From the NCBI GenBank assembly GCA_019459455.1, contig JAIBEX010000009.1:1-64000 (forward strand): a DNA stretch of 64,000 nt, read 5' to 3'. The position numbers and the translations under genes were made by a program. The notes under the pieces are model-generated. The model made no database searches, was not told the origin of the DNA, and saw only the letters and a program-made list of their open reading frames with translations. Numbering within the stretch: position 1 is the first letter of the stretch; each line of letters starts with the position of its first letter. Below are positions 43,780 through 51,190 of the stretch, in pieces. The DNA is from Weeksellaceae bacterium (lineage in GTDB: Bacteria; Bacteroidota; Bacteroidia; Flavobacteriales; Weeksellaceae).

Positions 43780-43808
43780 TTCTCCTAATATTAAATATCG
43801 AGAATAAT

Positions 43809-44795
43809 ATGAAAAAACTGTTTATTGGTGCATTTGCTCTGACTATGCTTGCCGCATGTAATACGAATGAGGAAAATCTGGTCACTCCGGACGAAACTGA
43901 ATCCTTATCTGCAGGGACTGCCGAACGCAGGAACTGTCCTTCTGAAGAAATCCGGAACACTGCCCTTCAAAACAGTCCGGAACTCATGGCGAAATATGTG
44001 GACATTGAAAACAAGACCAACAAGTTTGTACAGGACGCTTCTCTGGGCAGAGTCCTGGCAGATGGAACAGTTGAGATTCCGGTAGTGGTAAATGTCCTGT
44101 ACAGAACCGCTGCAGAAAATATTTCTGATGCTCAAATCGCATCTCAAATTGCTACTTTAAATAAAGATTTTGGCGGCACAAACGCGGATGTTAATCAAAT
44201 CCCTCAGGAGTTTGCCTCAGTGGCCGCCGGTGACACCAAAATAAAATTCCGTCTGGACCGTGTGGTACGGAAATCGACAACGGTGCGTTCCTGGAGAGCC
44301 AACGATGCAATGAAAAAGACATCCAGCAAAGGACAGAACGCTTTCGATCCGGCTCATTACTTCAATATTTGGGTAGTTGGCGATATGGGTGGCATCCTTG
44401 GATACGCTACATTCCCGGAGTCATCCGGACTTTGGAACGATGGTGTGGTGATTGCCGCAAAATATTTCGGAAACACCTCTTATGCACCGTATAATCTTGG
44501 AAGAACAGCGACGCATGAAGTTGGACACTACCTGAACCTTCGCCATATTTGGGGCGACGGCAACTGTGCCACCGATTATGTAGCCGATACGCCAACCCAG
44601 CAGGACAAGAATTTCGGAACTCCCTCCTACCCGCAGTATGACATTTGCGGTGGGGTAAGCCGCTCCATTCAGTTCATGAATTATATGGATTATGTGAATG
44701 ATTCTGCCATGTATATGTTCTCTGCAGGTCAGAAAACAAGGATGCAGGCGGTAACCGCAACCTCCGGACCAAGAGCCGGCCTGAGACTTTACTAA
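43809..44795 (+). CDS. M43 family (pappalysin-like) zinc metalloprotease, lipoprotein
   Basis: A 328-residue secreted metalloprotease of the cytophagalysin/ulilysin group. The signal peptide is lipoprotein-type (LAAC, cysteine at 17). The zinc motif HEVGHYLNLRH is at 236-246; the third-last position that is Gly in the metzincin consensus HExxHxxGxxH is Asn here. The Met-turn is MNYMDY at 290-295, and conserved cysteines surround it (GNCATDYVADTP, YDICGG). The C-terminus stops soon after the Met-turn and has no type IX secretion CTD, so it is probably exported by Sec and anchored by lipid. The ATG at 43809 follows from the signal peptide. Confidence 0.88.
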   Translation: MKKLFIGAFALTMLAACNTNEENLVTPDETESLSAGTAERRNCPSEEIRNTALQNSPELMAKYVDIENKTNKFVQDASLGRVLADGTVEIPVVVNVLYRTAAENISDAQIASQIATLNKDFGGTNADVNQIPQEFASVAAGDTKIKFRLDRVVRKSTTVRSWRANDAMKKTSSKGQNAFDPAHYFNIWVVGDMGGILGYATFPESSGLWNDGVVIAAKYFGNTSYAPYNLGRTATHEVGHYLNLRHIWGDGNCATDYVADTPTQQDKNFGTPSYPQYDICGGVSRSIQFMNYMDYVNDSAMYMFSAGQKTRMQAVTATSGPRAGLRLY

Positions 44796-44858
44796 GACCT
44801 TTCATTTTTACTTTTCTTTTTGATCCACCGGTTATTCTTCCGGTGGATTTTTTGTGGG

Positions 44859-45268
44859 TCAGTCAAATTTAAGTTCTGCCAATACAGGGAAGTGATCGGA
44901 GGGAAAGAAGGTTTTCCTGCCGGTCGTTGATGGTGCAGTAGGTCTTACAGGTGAAACTTTCACAAAGATATAATCGATCGGGTCGGTGGAAATGCTCGAA
45001 GTACTGGGCCGGACTGAAGCAAGTCGGTCTCTCGGCACAAAAAAATTGCGGAATACTCCCTGTTGGTACCATCGCCGCGGCGACACCAACAAAAACCAAA
45101 GTTCTTGAGGCCGCATTAAGATCTGCCATAAGTTGGGGCAAAGCCTCCTGAACACCCATAAGGTCCGTATGGTACTAATTCATCAGTTGCAGGGCCTCCG
45201 CTTTCCGGTTGGCCCAGGAATTCTGTTTGTCAGAATCCAACGCGAAGCGGATATTGAAAGTTGTACTT
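44859..45268 (-). pseudogene. Decayed endonuclease/exonuclease/phosphatase family gene
   Basis: Reading downwards from 45268 the pieces of an EEP-family protein appear in order but broken. First STTFNIRFALDSDKQNSWANRKAEALQLMN, then an in-frame TAG at 45177-45175, then MGVQEALPQLMADLN in the same frame, then GDGTNREYSAIFL in another frame, and finally DPIDYIFVKVSP and SDHFPVLAEL in a third. About 120 residues of the middle are missing, and the N-terminal signal peptide is replaced by the adjoining SDR gene, whose stop is at 45276. Intact relatives are about 280 residues. The gene is non-functional. Confidence 0.75.
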
Positions 45269-45275
45269 TGAATTA

Positions 45276-46154
45276 TCAGTTTGATTTCTTTGCCTTGATC
45301 ATCGCCTCCAGCATATCCCACATTTCCTGCGGTATCTCTTCCAGCATGTTGAATTCGCCGGCACCCTGCAGCCACTCGCCACCGTCTATGGTAACTACTT
45401 CACCGTTCATATAGGCGGAATAATCCGACACCAGGTATGCCGCCAGGTTGGCCAGTTCCTGATGTTCACCCACCCTGCGCAGCGGTACTTTTTTGCGCAT
45501 ATCGAATTTCTCCTGCAGATCGCCAGGCAGAAGCCGGTCCCAGGCGCCTTTGGTCGGGAAAGGTCCGGGCGCAATCGCGTTGAAACGGATATGGTACTTG
45601 GCCCACTCTACCGCAAGACTGCGTGTCATCGCCAACACCCCCGCCTTTGCGCAGGCCGAAGGAACCACGTATGCAGAGCCGGTCCAGGCATAGGTGGTTA
45701 CGATGTTCAGCACGGTACCGGGTATTTTATTGTCAATCCAGTATTTGCCCACGGAGAGCGTGCAGTTCTTCGTGCCTTTCAGTACAATATCCAGAATGGA
45801 ATCGAAGGCGGAATGCGTAAGTCTTTCGGTGGGCGAAATAAAATTACCCGCCGCGTTATTGAGCAGGATATCAATCCGTCCGAATTCTTTAATCGCCGCT
45901 TCCTTCATAGCTTCCACCTCATCCCAGTTCCTCACATCGCAGGCAACGCAAAGCACGCTGCCGCCCGTCTGATCTTCAAGTTCTTTGGCCGTAGTCTGCA
46001 GCTTTTCCAGATTCCGGGAGGTGATGACGACTTTTGCACCGAGTTCCAGGAAGTATTTGGTCATTGCCTTGCCGAGGCCGCTTCCGCCACCGGTTACAAT
46101 GGCTACTTTATCTTTCAGGGCGCCTTCGCGCAGCATGGGTTCAGTATATTTCAT
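45276..46154 (-). CDS. SDR oxidoreductase, 2,4-dienoyl-CoA reductase-like
   Basis: A 292-residue short-chain dehydrogenase/reductase. The cofactor loop is TGGGSGLGKAM (residues 21-31), with CDVRNW and LLNNAAGNF typical of the family. In place of the usual YxxxK the active site reads SAYVVPSACAKAG, in which Ser and Lys are kept and the expected Tyr position is Ser; this is the pattern of mitochondrial-type 2,4-dienoyl-CoA reductases. It probably reduces dienoyl-CoA in the breakdown of unsaturated fatty acids using NADPH. Upstream is a 12-nt tandem repeat, CTTAACCTCAAC twice (46158-46188). Confidence 0.88.
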   Translation of the reverse strand: MKYTEPMLREGALKDKVAIVTGGGSGLGKAMTKYFLELGAKVVITSRNLEKLQTTAKELEDQTGGSVLCVACDVRNWDEVEAMKEAAIKEFGRIDILLNNAAGNFISPTERLTHSAFDSILDIVLKGTKNCTLSVGKYWIDNKIPGTVLNIVTTYAWTGSAYVVPSACAKAGVLAMTRSLAVEWAKYHIRFNAIAPGPFPTKGAWDRLLPGDLQEKFDMRKKVPLRRVGEHQELANLAAYLVSDYSAYMNGEVVTIDGGEWLQGAGEFNMLEEIPQEMWDMLEAMIKAKKSN

Positions 46155-46306
46155 ATTGGTTGAGGTTAAGGTTGAGGTTAAGTTTAAGCCTTAAAGTTAA
46201 TGAAAATTTCAAGCGGTTTGGTGGGGATTACGATGCGGCGCACACTTTTGGCGGATGGCTGATGGCTTTTTGCTTATTTCTTATTTCTTATGGCTTTTTG
46301 CTAAAG

Positions 46307-46333
46307 AAAAAACCACCAAGCCGGCGGTTTTTT
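46307..46333 (-). terminator. Terminator after the DUF6261 gene
   Basis: Eleven-base stem AAAAAACCACC/GGCGGTTTTTT with one A-C mismatch and loop AAGCC. The A and T tracts make it effective on both strands; on the minus strand it follows the DUF6261 stop by about 20 nt. Confidence 0.75.
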
Positions 46334-46352
46334 CTGTTATAATCAAAGGTTT

Positions 46353-47087
46353 TTATTCAGTAGGAACCGCAGGGTTTTCCGGCGGCGTTACGCGGTGAAG
46401 CAGCAATGCATTGTACTGATCGGTGAGGGCGTTGAGTTGATTGATCACCGTGGTATAAGGCGATGGCGGCGTTTCTACCAGCGTGTGCAGCGCATCGATG
46501 CGGTCGCGAAGGGCGTAATACGTCTCATTCACTTCCTCTCTTTTCGACTTGATGGTTTCCGGATTGGCGGCGCCGTATTCCTGGGTGCGGGTGAGGTATT
46601 CGTCATTAAACTGCGTGTTAGCGTCCTGCAGCTCGCTGAGCCAGGGCTGCAGGCTGAACGCCGTCACTGCCGCTGCCAGTTCCGGTTTGTTCGCAAAATC
46701 GTTCAGCATATTGTTCAGCGTTGCGGTTTCCGACTGATAATTCTGGCGCGCAATTCCGCTGCCGTACATCGCCATATTGGTGAGCAGTTTTTCGGCATTC
46801 TGTTTTTTGTCGGCTTCGTAATGGTAGGCATAGCCCTGCAGAAATGCCGCGATGCCGTTGATGGCATTATCCCTGCGCTCATCCAGCTGCAGGATGACGC
46901 GGGTCCGGTCATTGGCAAGGGCTTTTTTAAAGAGACCTTCCAGCTCTGCGGTTTCGGTGGTGAAGGCGGTAAGTTTGGCGGCGATCTGCAGGGTGGCGGG
47001 AGCGTTGAGGTTGATGATGCCCGCAAAATCTTTCATGTACTGCAGGTATTCTGCATTGCGGAGTTTAGTTAGATCAATTGCATTCAT
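46353..47087 (-). CDS. DUF6261 family protein
   Basis: A 244-residue soluble, almost entirely helical protein (MNAIDLTKLRNAEYLQYMKDFAGI), rich in Ala, Asn and Leu, ending in a Pro-rich tail TPPENPAVPTE. It matches the DUF6261 family of Bacteroidota, whose function is unknown. It is markedly more GC-rich than the downstream island at 47400. A tandem repeat of 42-nt units lies between its start and that island. No signal peptide or enzyme motif is present. Confidence 0.8.
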   Translation of the reverse strand: MNAIDLTKLRNAEYLQYMKDFAGIINLNAPATLQIAAKLTAFTTETAELEGLFKKALANDRTRVILQLDERRDNAINGIAAFLQGYAYHYEADKKQNAEKLLTNMAMYGSGIARQNYQSETATLNNMLNDFANKPELAAAVTAFSLQPWLSELQDANTQFNDEYLTRTQEYGAANPETIKSKREEVNETYYALRDRIDALHTLVETPPSPYTTVINQLNALTDQYNALLLHRVTPPENPAVPTE

Positions 47088-47148
47088 GACATTGTTTTTG
47101 GTTAAATGAATATTGAATGAAAAAACTGTTTTCCTGAAGATTTTTACC

Positions 47149-47316
47149 CGAAAGTTCCAAGCACGCGTGCGACAAGCATTCGGGTGTTCCCGAAAGTCTG
47201 CTGCACGGGTGCAACAACCTTTCCGGTGTTCCCGAAAACCTCAAACACGCGTGTAACGGCTTTTCGGGAGGTCCCGAAAACTGAAAGTACAGGTGCAACA
47301 GCATTTCGGGAAACTG
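47149..47316 (+). repeat. Tandem repeat, 4 x 42 nt, with nested palindromes
   Basis: Four contiguous 42-nt units at 47149-47190, 47191-47232, 47233-47274 and 47275-47316. Each starts CGAAA and contains a CACGCGTG-type palindrome (GCACGCGTGC, GCACGGGTGC, ACACGCGTGT, GTACAGGTGC) and an arm pair TTCGGG ... CCCGAA at the junctions. The period is divisible by three, so two minus-strand frames and one plus-strand frame stay open, but this follows from the repeat. Rest of the gene-free stretch 47317-47561 shows no feature. Confidence 0.85.
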
Positions 47317-47561
47317 AGCAGCACCGCCCCCATTTTGTACTGAAACCAACCTGCATCGCGATGCGCTTTTTCTCTTTTGGGCTAACCCAAAATTAAAAAA
47401 ATTATTGCTGAATTGGCAAGATTTCGACTGAATTTTTTAATTGTCTTTAAAGGTTTTTGATGGATGGAGTGTATTCCATAATTAATTTATGGGTGAATAG
47501 TTGCGTGGAAAGGTTTTTTGAGTAGATTAGCGGGAGAAAAGTATGACGCTTATTATACAAA

Positions 47562-47618
47562 GCCAACGGGAGTTGGTGGGATATGTATGGTTTTGTTATA
47601 CATATAAACGAGTTGGCC
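47562..47618 (+). repeat. attC-like site 1 (start of cassette 1)
   Basis: GCCAAC at 47562-47567 and GTTGGC at 47612-47617 are exact inverted repeats enclosing a hairpin ATATGTAT-N9-ATACATAT (47581-47605). The outer pair resembles the R''/R' cores of integron attC sites (AAC ... GTT). The right core GTTGGCCGAAA is matched, inverted, at the far end of the following gene pair (49090-49100) at 9 of 11 positions. Confidence 0.5.
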
Positions 47619-47648
47619 GAAATTTTTCCAAACTAACATAGTAATGAG

Positions 47649-48392
47649 ATGAAATCAAAATTTTTACTTCTATTAATCATTTTAATACTTCCGATTTCGC
47701 TTTATATTTTATTTAAAGATCGCATACAAACCTATTGGGAGGATTTCGATACAATGTTTACGATTGTGACATATTCTACTTCTGTTGTTTTATTTCTCTA
47801 CACGGCTAACTTAAAATTTCACTTTGCGATAAACAAAATCCTTTCGTGGTTTAGACATGACCACACTATTTGGATGTATTCCTATTCTGTGGAAATTGAT
47901 AATAAGTTTAATGATACTTTATTATTAGAAGAATTGACGAAACTTAATATTAAAATCAATAAGCATTTCAATGATCAAATAGAATTTATTTACAATGATA
48001 GTCAACTATATAGATTTCAAATAAATACTTTAGGTGATGTTCCAACTCTGCATTTATTTTCCAATAAGATCATTGTTCCAAGTAAAAGAGTAAATTCGAC
48101 AATCCATGAAATTATTGAATTAACCGAAACTGTCGAGGATTCTATAAATCATGATAAACAATCGAGGAAATTTGATTTAACAATTGAATATCCAGGATCT
48201 AGTCCTTTTTATACATACTGGGTTAAAAAATTACCCGAACAAAATATATTCAATTTCAATTTCAGCATAAGTGTTCCCTCAAACAAGAATATTGTCAAAG
48301 TCAACAAAAATCAAATTTTGATCAGTTCGAAGTCAATATCGACACTTTTTGAAACAACCAGAAATTATTTAAGCTTACAAATCGAATTATGA
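47649..48392 (+). CDS. Hypothetical membrane-anchored protein, first gene of an unknown pair
   Basis: A 247-residue AT-rich gene product that I do not recognise. Two hydrophobic helices lie at the N-terminus (about 4-22, FLLLLIILILPISLYILF, and 38-57), and the remaining 190 residues are a soluble beta/alpha domain (IEFIYNDSQLYRFQINTLGDVPTLHLF..., later FDLTIEYPGSSPFYTYWVKKLPEQNIFNF). It overlaps the next gene by 4 nt (ATGA), so the two are translationally coupled. It starts 31 nt inside the attC-like boundary. An effector or sensor role in defence is inference from its company only. Confidence 0.75.
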   Translation: MKSKFLLLLIILILPISLYILFKDRIQTYWEDFDTMFTIVTYSTSVVLFLYTANLKFHFAINKILSWFRHDHTIWMYSYSVEIDNKFNDTLLLEELTKLNIKINKHFNDQIEFIYNDSQLYRFQINTLGDVPTLHLFSNKIIVPSKRVNSTIHEIIELTETVEDSINHDKQSRKFDLTIEYPGSSPFYTYWVKKLPEQNIFNFNFSISVPSNKNIVKVNKNQILISSKSISTLFETTRNYLSLQIEL

Positions 48393-49084
48393 ATACATAT
48401 AGATTAGTGAAAATAGAAGCATTTCCCAATATGGAAGTCGGCACTGGATGTACAAAACATTATAATTTGACAATTCCAGGTTTTACGGAAGATAAACAAA
48501 CTAAGTTAACTCATATCGCAACCGCATATCATGGTTTTGAATATTATGAAATTGAACATGAAATGGTTATAAAAGATACAGGATTAGCCTTTGGATTTGT
48601 TGATGGTCAACCTATTAAAATGGAGCTTAATGGGTATAAGAAAAATTTCACAATCAAATTTTACATTAATCATGAGAAACAATACGGTTTCTTATGCGAA
48701 AATAGTTTAGTAATTAAAGACCTTATTCGAACTCTGAAGCGCGACACTTCTTTAGGGGTTAAACTGAAGGAAGTTGAATTAAATTTTAATGAACTTCACA
48801 AATATATTGAGCAATATATCGGTGCTTGGTTTCGGGGCGTCAGTTCAAGAGTTACTTCCTCTGCCGTTTTTGGCGCTGATTTGGAAAATGAACCTCTGTT
48901 CAATCAGCTGCGAAATGATGGCGCGGATCTTTCGAGTATAATAATTCCATATAAAGGAATGAATATACAATTGAGCAAATCAGGAGGAATTTCTTCAAAT
49001 CAATCGCTAAATGATATCAAAGCTGAACTGGCATTAATACAAAAAATAAAAGAAGAAATAATCGATCCCGTACTATTGCAGTAA
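48389..49084 (+). CDS. Hypothetical soluble protein, second gene of an unknown pair
   Basis: A 231-residue cytoplasmic protein of unknown family. The N-terminal half is beta-rich (YRLVKIEAFPNMEVGTGCTKHYNLTIPGF, IEHEMVIKDTGLAFGFVDGQPIKMEL); the middle and end are helical, with GAWFRGVSSRVTSSAVFGADLENEPLF and a final coiled-coil-like stretch DIKAELALIQKIKEEIIDPVLLQ. The MAGAZ-like Mg-chelatase fold is not evident and no nuclease motif (PD-D/ExK, HNH) is seen. It stops 9 nt before the next attC-like core. Confidence 0.75.
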   Translation: MNTYRLVKIEAFPNMEVGTGCTKHYNLTIPGFTEDKQTKLTHIATAYHGFEYYEIEHEMVIKDTGLAFGFVDGQPIKMELNGYKKNFTIKFYINHEKQYGFLCENSLVIKDLIRTLKRDTSLGVKLKEVELNFNELHKYIEQYIGAWFRGVSSRVTSSAVFGADLENEPLFNQLRNDGADLSSIIIPYKGMNIQLSKSGGISSNQSLNDIKAELALIQKIKEEIIDPVLLQ

Positions 49085-49093
49085 TAAAACTTC

Positions 49094-49225
49094 GCCCAAC
49101 ATTGCATAACGGCAATGCCTGCATTTTAACTTCGTCAGAAACTACTCAGGTGAATCAAATTTTCGATTTCTTAGATACTTATCTTAAGTTTACGGCACTG
49201 ACCTTTATGCGAGACCGTTGTGTGC
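49094..49225 (+). repeat. attC-like site 2 (between cassettes 1 and 2)
   Basis: Core GCCCAAC at 49094-49100 and core GTTGTGTGC at 49217-49225 enclose an imperfect inverted repeat: GCATAAcGGcaATGCC (49104-49119) against GGCAcTGacctTTATGC (49194-49210). The AAC/GTT cores and 132-nt length fit attC sites. The left core is the inverse of the right core of site 1, and the right core is the inverse of the sequence after the AbiC-like gene. Confidence 0.5.
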
Positions 49226-49265
49226 AATCTTATAAAAAACTGATAATAATTATTTCTAGCTATTA

Positions 49266-50450
49266 ATGATGAAATTTTTACTTAAACTATTCTCTATTAT
49301 TTGTATTCTATCTGGATTAATTATTAGTTGTTATTTTTTCATAAAAATTAGCAATGATTACAATATAAGCCTTAATAAACCAACAGTAATGGCTGAAACT
49401 GGCCAGGTTGGAGATTTTATCGGAGGAATTGTAGGTACAATTTTTTCACTTGGAGGATTTCTAATTTTAATTCTTACACTATCCGAGCAAATAAAATTCG
49501 CAAACAAAGAACGGTTTGAAAGTAAATTTTTCGATTTATTGAAGATACATCGAGAAAACATTCAAGAAATGAGTTCAAAATCAAAAAGTGGACGAAAAGA
49601 ACTAACTGACATTTTTAGCCAATTTCTAAAATGCAAAGAAGAAACTATGTTTTTTTTTAAGAGGAAAAAAGAAAATCACATTTATCAAAATGATTACTTA
49701 ATGAAACTTAAAAAATCTTTTGAATTAACAAACAATAATGTGGATGTAGTAACTCTTGCAAAACTTAACATTCCTTATATCATAGTGTTTTATGGTTTAA
49801 GTGCTGAAGGAAAAGAAACTATAAAAGCACAGTTTAAGAAAAAATATCACCCAGAATTTTATGAGCCAATTTTAGATTTTCTTGCAATGAAACCTATTAA
49901 AGAAAGTCAGCATCATAAAAAATGGAAAAGTATAAATACAATTGCCGACAAAAGAAACAAGAAAAGAGCATTTGAAATTATAAGAATGCTAAGAAATAAT
50001 CCTAATCATAATGAAGAAGATTATCCAAATATCTCTGAAAAGGCAAAAAGAAACTTTTACCCCAATAACTATATAAAGTATTATGGTGGACATCAATATA
50101 AACTTGGTCACTATTTTAGACACTTATTCCAGACTTTTACCTTCATCAATGAACAGAAAAATTTGAGCAACGAAGAAAAATATTTTTATGCTAAAACATT
50201 GCGTGCACAATTATCTACCTCAGAACAATTATTACTTTTTATAAATAGTTTATCACATCTTGGAATTGTTTGGGATTTGTCTCCAAGAGTTAGTAAAAAA
50301 ACAATTGATTTTTGTTATACTAAGCGATTAAATAATAAAAGACTAATAACTAAATATAATTTAGTGAAAAATCTCCCGTCTGAAAGTATATTTGGAATAA
50401 AGTACAAAGAGTTTTATCCAAATATTAATTATGAAATTGAAGAAGAATAA
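49266..50450 (+). CDS. Putative phage abortive infection protein (AbiC-like)
   Basis: A 394-residue protein with two N-terminal membrane helices (about 4-26 and 52-72) and a cytoplasmic helical domain. It matches the putative phage abortive infection family (AbiC-like): FESKFFDLLKIHRENIQEM after the membrane part, and YYGGHQYKLGHYFRHLFQTFTFI plus YAKTLRAQLSTSEQLLLFINSLSHLG near residue 275-340. The mechanism of the family is unknown; members are found in defence islands. It is AT-rich and bounded by inverted GTTGTGTGC/GCACACAAT sequences. Two ATG codons at 49266 and 49269 are both possible. Confidence 0.85.
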   Translation: MMKFLLKLFSIICILSGLIISCYFFIKISNDYNISLNKPTVMAETGQVGDFIGGIVGTIFSLGGFLILILTLSEQIKFANKERFESKFFDLLKIHRENIQEMSSKSKSGRKELTDIFSQFLKCKEETMFFFKRKKENHIYQNDYLMKLKKSFELTNNNVDVVTLAKLNIPYIIVFYGLSAEGKETIKAQFKKKYHPEFYEPILDFLAMKPIKESQHHKKWKSINTIADKRNKKRAFEIIRMLRNNPNHNEEDYPNISEKAKRNFYPNNYIKYYGGHQYKLGHYFRHLFQTFTFINEQKNLSNEEKYFYAKTLRAQLSTSEQLLLFINSLSHLGIVWDLSPRVSKKTIDFCYTKRLNNKRLITKYNLVKNLPSESIFGIKYKEFYPNINYEIEEE

Positions 50451-50453
50451 AAA

Positions 50454-50469
50454 GACTGCACACAATGAC
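50454..50469 (+). repeat. Right boundary (half-site) of cassette 2
   Basis: GACTGCACACAATGAC at 50454-50469 is the inverse of GTTGTGTGCAATCTT at 49217-49231 in 13 of 15 positions, including the 8-base core GCACACAA. It lies 8 nt after the AbiC-like stop. The other half of a complete attC site is not found; unrelated sequence with GC-rich patches follows. Confidence 0.45.
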
Positions 50470-50679
50470 TAAGCTTTCGTCCTGTCCGCAGGACACGAGA
50501 TGAAAGCCCGTTAGATCCTTCGCTGCGCTCTGGACAGGCTCACCTCCGGTAGCTTTTTCAGCAGTATTTTGGCAGACTATGGAGTTGTCGTTTTCAGAAT
50601 TTAGGATTACAAAGCAGTTTTTCATTTTGAAATAATCTATCACCAAACGGTCACCGCGCCCCGACCTGGGTGGAGCTCT

Positions 50680-50691
50680 CCGCCGCGGCGG
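50680..50691. repeat. GC-rich palindrome in the intergenic stretch
   Basis: CCGCCGCGGCGG is a perfect 12-nt palindrome within a GC-rich patch (50653-50700) in otherwise AT-rich surroundings; no gene is recognised from 50470 to 50728. Confidence 0.6.
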
Positions 50692-50728
50692 AAGCGGAAC
50701 GGATTTTTTTATAAATAAAGCGTTTAAA

Positions 50729-50980
50729 TTGAAGAAGAAATATTTTCACATTCTGATTGTGCTCTTGATTGTTCTAATTCCAATATTTTACTTCGGAATA
50801 ATTAATACTATGGTAAGTTTAAAATACGAAACAGATTCTCCAGAGGAATGTATTTCAAAAATAACGGGAGATAATTTATGTGAATCTGTCAGCAACTTAA
50901 AAACATTAATTTATTCTGATATTGTTTTAATTGTTCTTCTAATTATTTTTAGAAATAAACTGACAAGAGCTGCGATATAA
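50729..50980 (+). CDS. Small hypothetical membrane protein
   Basis: An 83-residue frame starting with TTG (KKKYFHILIVLLIVLIPIFYFG...). Two hydrophobic helices (4-22 and about 62-77) flank a loop containing two cysteines in PEECISKITGDNLCESV, which could form a disulfide outside the membrane. I do not recognise the family. It is AT-rich like the island to its left and may be the last gene of that island. The TTG start and small size keep the call moderate. Confidence 0.5.
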   Translation: MKKKYFHILIVLLIVLIPIFYFGIINTMVSLKYETDSPEECISKITGDNLCESVSNLKTLIYSDIVLIVLLIIFRNKLTRAAI

Positions 50981-51061
50981 TCCTTCGACAAGCTCAGGAT
51001 AAACCCCTTCGACAGGCTCAGGGTAAACTCGGGCGGTCCCGATAGCTTTCGGGAGGCGCCC
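50981..51061 (+). repeat. 24-nt tandem repeat followed by a GC-rich hairpin
   Basis: Two 24-nt copies, 50981-51004 and 51005-51028, share CTTCGACA(A/G)GCTCAGG(A/G)TAAAC. They are followed by an inverted repeat GGGCG..CCCGA/TCGGG..CGCCC at 51031-51061. The CTTCGACAGGCTCAGG type of sequence is widely dispersed in bacterial genomes. No gene lies between 50981 and 51190. Confidence 0.7.
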
Positions 51062-51136
51062 TAATCAAAACTTTGGGATTGCTTCGTCGTCGTGCCTCCT
51101 CCTCGCAATGACAACTTTACGTTTCCCGCAATGACA

Positions 51137-51167
51137 CAAAAAAACTGCTCCGAATCCGGAGCAGTTT
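51137..51167 (-). terminator. Terminator of the M16 peptidase gene
   Basis: Eleven-base stem AAACTGCTCCG/CGGAGCAGTTT with a four-base loop; the minus strand has a run of T residues right after it (complement of 51137-51141). Confidence 0.85.
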
Positions 51168-51190
51168 CTGTAAATAGTATGCTGTAAGGT

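Noticed and set aside
43809-44795. Type IX secretion cargo
   Set aside because: The M43 protease ends shortly after the Met-turn and has no CTD, and the signal peptide is of the lipoprotein type.
47149-47316. CRISPR array
   Set aside because: The 42-nt units are contiguous and differ along the whole length; there are no constant repeats separated by unique spacers, and no cas genes are near.
47074-47349. Minus-strand reading frame of 91 residues over the tandem repeat
   Set aside because: The period of 42 is a multiple of three, so several frames stay open on both strands for that reason alone. The frame overlaps the start of DUF6261 and has no start context.
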